Below, one piece after another: positions 61,851 to 64,000 of a DNA stretch of 64,000 nt. The stretch is from Treponema sp. (GTDB lineage: Bacteria > Spirochaetota > Spirochaetia > Treponematales > Treponemataceae): NCBI GenBank assembly GCA_017470605.1, contig JAFUYH010000017.1, positions 1 through 64,000 of the forward strand, written 5' to 3'. Below the pieces are notes generated by a model, which was given only the letters and a program-made list of their open reading frames with translations, was not told the DNA's origin and ran no database searches. The position numbers and the translations under genes were made by a program. How positions within the stretch are numbered: the first letter of the stretch is position 1; each line of letters starts with the position of its first letter.

Positions 61851-64000
61851 TTAGTTTTGAGGTTTTGTAACAACAAAGTTCAGGTTATCACATTCATAAG
61901 AATAGAATAATTTCCAGGTTGTAGTATCAAATAACTTTGCAGCTTCTGGAGTCCATACCCAATTATTGAAATAGCCTTGAGCAGCTCCTGATGAATTGTC
62001 ACCTATTGGAAGTACACTTTTGTTTTTTATATCGTAACCTACAGGCTGCAGTTCCTTACCCTCTGCACTGTAAGTTGTATATACAGAGAAATCCCAAGAG
62101 GTATATCCATCCAAATCATTTGGACCTTTTGTTTTTTCAACATCAAAGAGCTTTATAGATTCTCCCTTATTAAAATCTTTATAAGAACCACTTACAAAAC
62201 CATCTAGAGTTACTGTTTCAGGTTCCCAATTAACAGAATATCCATCCTGCAGTTTAATTTTAAATGATACTTTCTTTGGTACAAATATTACATCATATAC
62301 AGTTGTTCCATTTGCTTTTACAACAGGGAATGCAGCTGGTTCAGGAAGTTTTATGTTGTTATCTTTGAGTAAATTCTGATTAGCAAATAATTTTTTTACT
62401 AATTCATTACTTTCTGTATCTGTAACAAGCTCAAAACCATTACTTACAATTTCTTTATTTTCCATTGCGTTAAGAATGTCGTCTTTTGTAAGTAATGTTC
62501 CTGGTTTTTTAGAGATTTTTAAAGTTGTTGATTCATAGTTTAAATATCCCCTAAAAGTTGTACTAACTGTGTACCAGTTACAATTAACAGTAACATCTGC
62601 AGATGCTTTTTCGCACTCCCACTGACCGTAAAGTGTAAAATCGCTTGAGAATTTGTCTGCAGGAATAGAATCACTTAAAGAGTCTCCAGTTCCGTCCTTC
62701 TTTGTATTCCATCCCTTGAATTTCCATGATTCAACTTCAAGTTCCGGCAGTGAAATATAACCAAGTTTTGGAGAAATATAGATATCTTCTATTTCATCTT
62801 CATATTCTGCATTATTTGCATCAAAAGTAACTTTGCATACACTCTTATCTACAACAAGTGTATAAGTACGGGTAAAATCATCCTGCTTAACTGTAATTGT
62901 TTGTGCTCCGGTAAAATCATATGCAGAATAACTATTTTCATAGTTCTCACCAACCATAATCAGAGCATCTTTTGAGTTCAGATGATAATGCATCTTTACA
63001 TTTTTCAGATTTCTTTCAAAATCTTCTGTTTCTTTAAGATAAATTGTTACTGTGCTTGATGCTTCATTAATATCTGCATAATAATCAACATCTACACAAT
63101 CATTTTCTGAAGCCAGCAGATACAAGTCTTTTATTTTAAGGTCTGTTCCTGCTTTAATTTCATCACTAAAGGTAGGTCTTTCAAAGAAGTTCAATGTATA
63201 AGTCTGACCATCATCCTTGTTTTCTGTAAGCTTTATTGTTCCTTTTTCATTATCAGTTACTTCAACAGTCCATTCTGTTCCGCTGATAAAGAATCTGTCC
63301 GGAAGAATTTTATTTGAATCAATCGGATGAGTTTCTGTTGTTCCAAAGCTTGTTCTTGTGTATAAAGTATAGCTTCCTTCTTTACCAAATACTAATTTTA
63401 CCTCCGGATTAGGAATTGTTGCATTTGCATCATATTCACCATAGAAGGTTGCATTCTGGTAACACCAGGCTTTATCTTTAAGCCAGCCATCTTTTGAATC
63501 AACGTATTCTGAAACAATAGAAGGATAAGCAACAGAGCCAGGTAACAAATCTACATCATAGCTTGAATGTGTCTTTGCATTTTCAAAAGAACATTTTTTT
63601 TCGCTTTCTTTTGCATAGATAGTTTCCACTTTCTTATATTCATCAAGACTTGCAGCCTGAGCATCGTAAGAATAAGTTTTATAAAGAGTACCTTCGCCTA
63701 CAGTAAGAGATGTTGTACATACAATAACTTTATTTCCGCAGAATACCCAGAAATTGTCAGAATCACATTCCTCATCAACAGCCGGATATTTGTCGTAGTT
63801 CTTTTTCATATTTTTATTGTATGATTTAAATGCATAGGAACCGTCTTTATTTATATAGAGAGAACCTGTATAAAATCTGCCATTTAATGTGATAAAACTA
63901 CCGTCTTTATTAACAAATGTCTGAGCATTTAGTTCCTGTGTGGTTTTATCACTTATAAGAAGACCATCAATTTCTGCATCTGTATAACTCTGCTTAGACC
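61851..64000 (-). CDS. large surface/exported protein with Listeria-Bacteroides-type repeat, 5' end missing
   Basis: The frame stays open to the right edge; its first visible residues are SKQSYTDAEIDG, so the true start lies outside. An internal ATG at 63809 is not the start. At least 715 residues are visible. A repeat of the Flg_new/InlB-B type runs from VTFDANNAEYEDEI through WKFKGWNTKKDGTGD to FTLYGQWE, as in many spirochaetal and gut-bacterial surface proteins. A short internal duplication, VNKDGSF/INKDGSY, lies near the visible N-terminal end. It is probably an adhesin-like or cell-surface protein; the function is unknown. Confidence 0.7.
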   Translation of the reverse strand, partial: SKQSYTDAEIDGLLISDKTTQELNAQTFVNKDGSFITLNGRFYTGSLYINKDGSYAFKSYNKNMKKNYDKYPAVDEECDSDNFWVFCGNKVIVCTTSLTVGEGTLYKTYSYDAQAASLDEYKKVETIYAKESEKKCSFENAKTHSSYDVDLLPGSVAYPSIVSEYVDSKDGWLKDKAWCYQNATFYGEYDANATIPNPEVKLVFGKEGSYTLYTRTSFGTTETHPIDSNKILPDRFFISGTEWTVEVTDNEKGTIKLTENKDDGQTYTLNFFERPTFSDEIKAGTDLKIKDLYLLASENDCVDVDYYADINEASSTVTIYLKETEDFERNLKNVKMHYHLNSKDALIMVGENYENSYSAYDFTGAQTITVKQDDFTRTYTLVVDKSVCKVTFDANNAEYEDEIEDIYISPKLGYISLPELEVESWKFKGWNTKKDGTGDSLSDSIPADKFSSDFTLYGQWECEKASADVTVNCNWYTVSTTFRGYLNYESTTLKISKKPGTLLTKDDILNAMENKEIVSNGFELVTDTESNELVKKLFANQNLLKDNNIKLPEPAAFPVVKANGTTVYDVIFVPKKVSFKIKLQDGYSVNWEPETVTLDGFVSGSYKDFNKGESIKLFDVEKTKGPNDLDGYTSWDFSVYTTYSAEGKELQPVGYDIKNKSVLPIGDNSSGAAQGYFNNWVWTPEAAKLFDTTTWKLFYSYECDNLNFVVTKPQN

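Overview
The window looks like a chromosomal segment of a saccharolytic, probably gut or rumen, spirochaete of the Treponema type. This is inferred from gene content and protein style, because no rRNA is present. The signs are a type III glutamine synthetase beside an Amt-PII fusion, many lipoproteins with relaxed lipoboxes, an mreBCD-mrdA-rodA shape cluster, and moderately AT-rich DNA with A/T-rich intergenic spaces. No prophage, IS transposase, CRISPR array or rRNA operon was seen. The accessory character lies mainly in 4.4-23 kb; the rest is mostly housekeeping.

0-9 kb: glnN follows a strong promoter and a leader holding two terminator-like hairpins, then an ammonium transporter fused to a PII domain. 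A small XRE regulator with a broken N-terminus faces two related CsgG-like secreted proteins across a spacer with five direct repeats. A MITE-like inverted-repeat element and an acyl-CoA synthetase follow.

9-20 kb: a beta-glucan degradation block. A GH5-GH16 lipoprotein is divergent from a histidine kinase/response regulator pair, followed by a lipoprotein with two complete GH5 domains and a second, paralogous kinase/regulator pair. The same 11-bp palindromic motif (GAGTTTTACTC) lies 24-25 bp upstream of a predicted -10 box in front of both glucanase genes, in the same orientation. This is a candidate operator for a glucan-sensing circuit. The GH5-GH16 gene has an A8 tract that puts its obvious signal-peptide start out of frame.

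20-27.5 kb: an operon of two paralogous two-TM/RCK channel-like proteins with degenerate selectivity filters plus a stand-alone cyclic-nucleotide-binding protein. Next come an XRE-cupin regulator with an acyl-CoA synthetase, then a three-gene set of secreted protein, pseudo-receiver protein and zinc-ribbon membrane protein.

27.5-48 kb: mfd; an HD-GYP phosphodiesterase with a solute-binding lipoprotein; the rodA-mrdA-mreD-mreC-mreB cluster with a TPR protein and rnpB; a coiled-coil zinc-ribbon protein; rpoD-dnaG-mltG with a small protein and a metallo-beta-lactamase-fold protein; then tRNA-Tyr and tRNA-Thr. 48-64 kb: a GT5 glycogen-synthase-like gene, an AroH chorismate mutase, a band-7-like protein, a CCA/poly(A) nucleotidyltransferase, folC, alr, a lipoprotein, thrC, a cytidylate-kinase-like gene, yicC, murC, a membrane protein, and the 3' part of a large surface protein that runs off the right edge.

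Several small palindromic repeat families are scattered between genes. Three genes (folC, the HD-GYP gene and the 61.7-kb membrane protein gene) have a -10 box only 6-9 nt before the start codon, which predicts leaderless mRNAs. All functional calls are from reading translated sequence and motifs; no database search was run.
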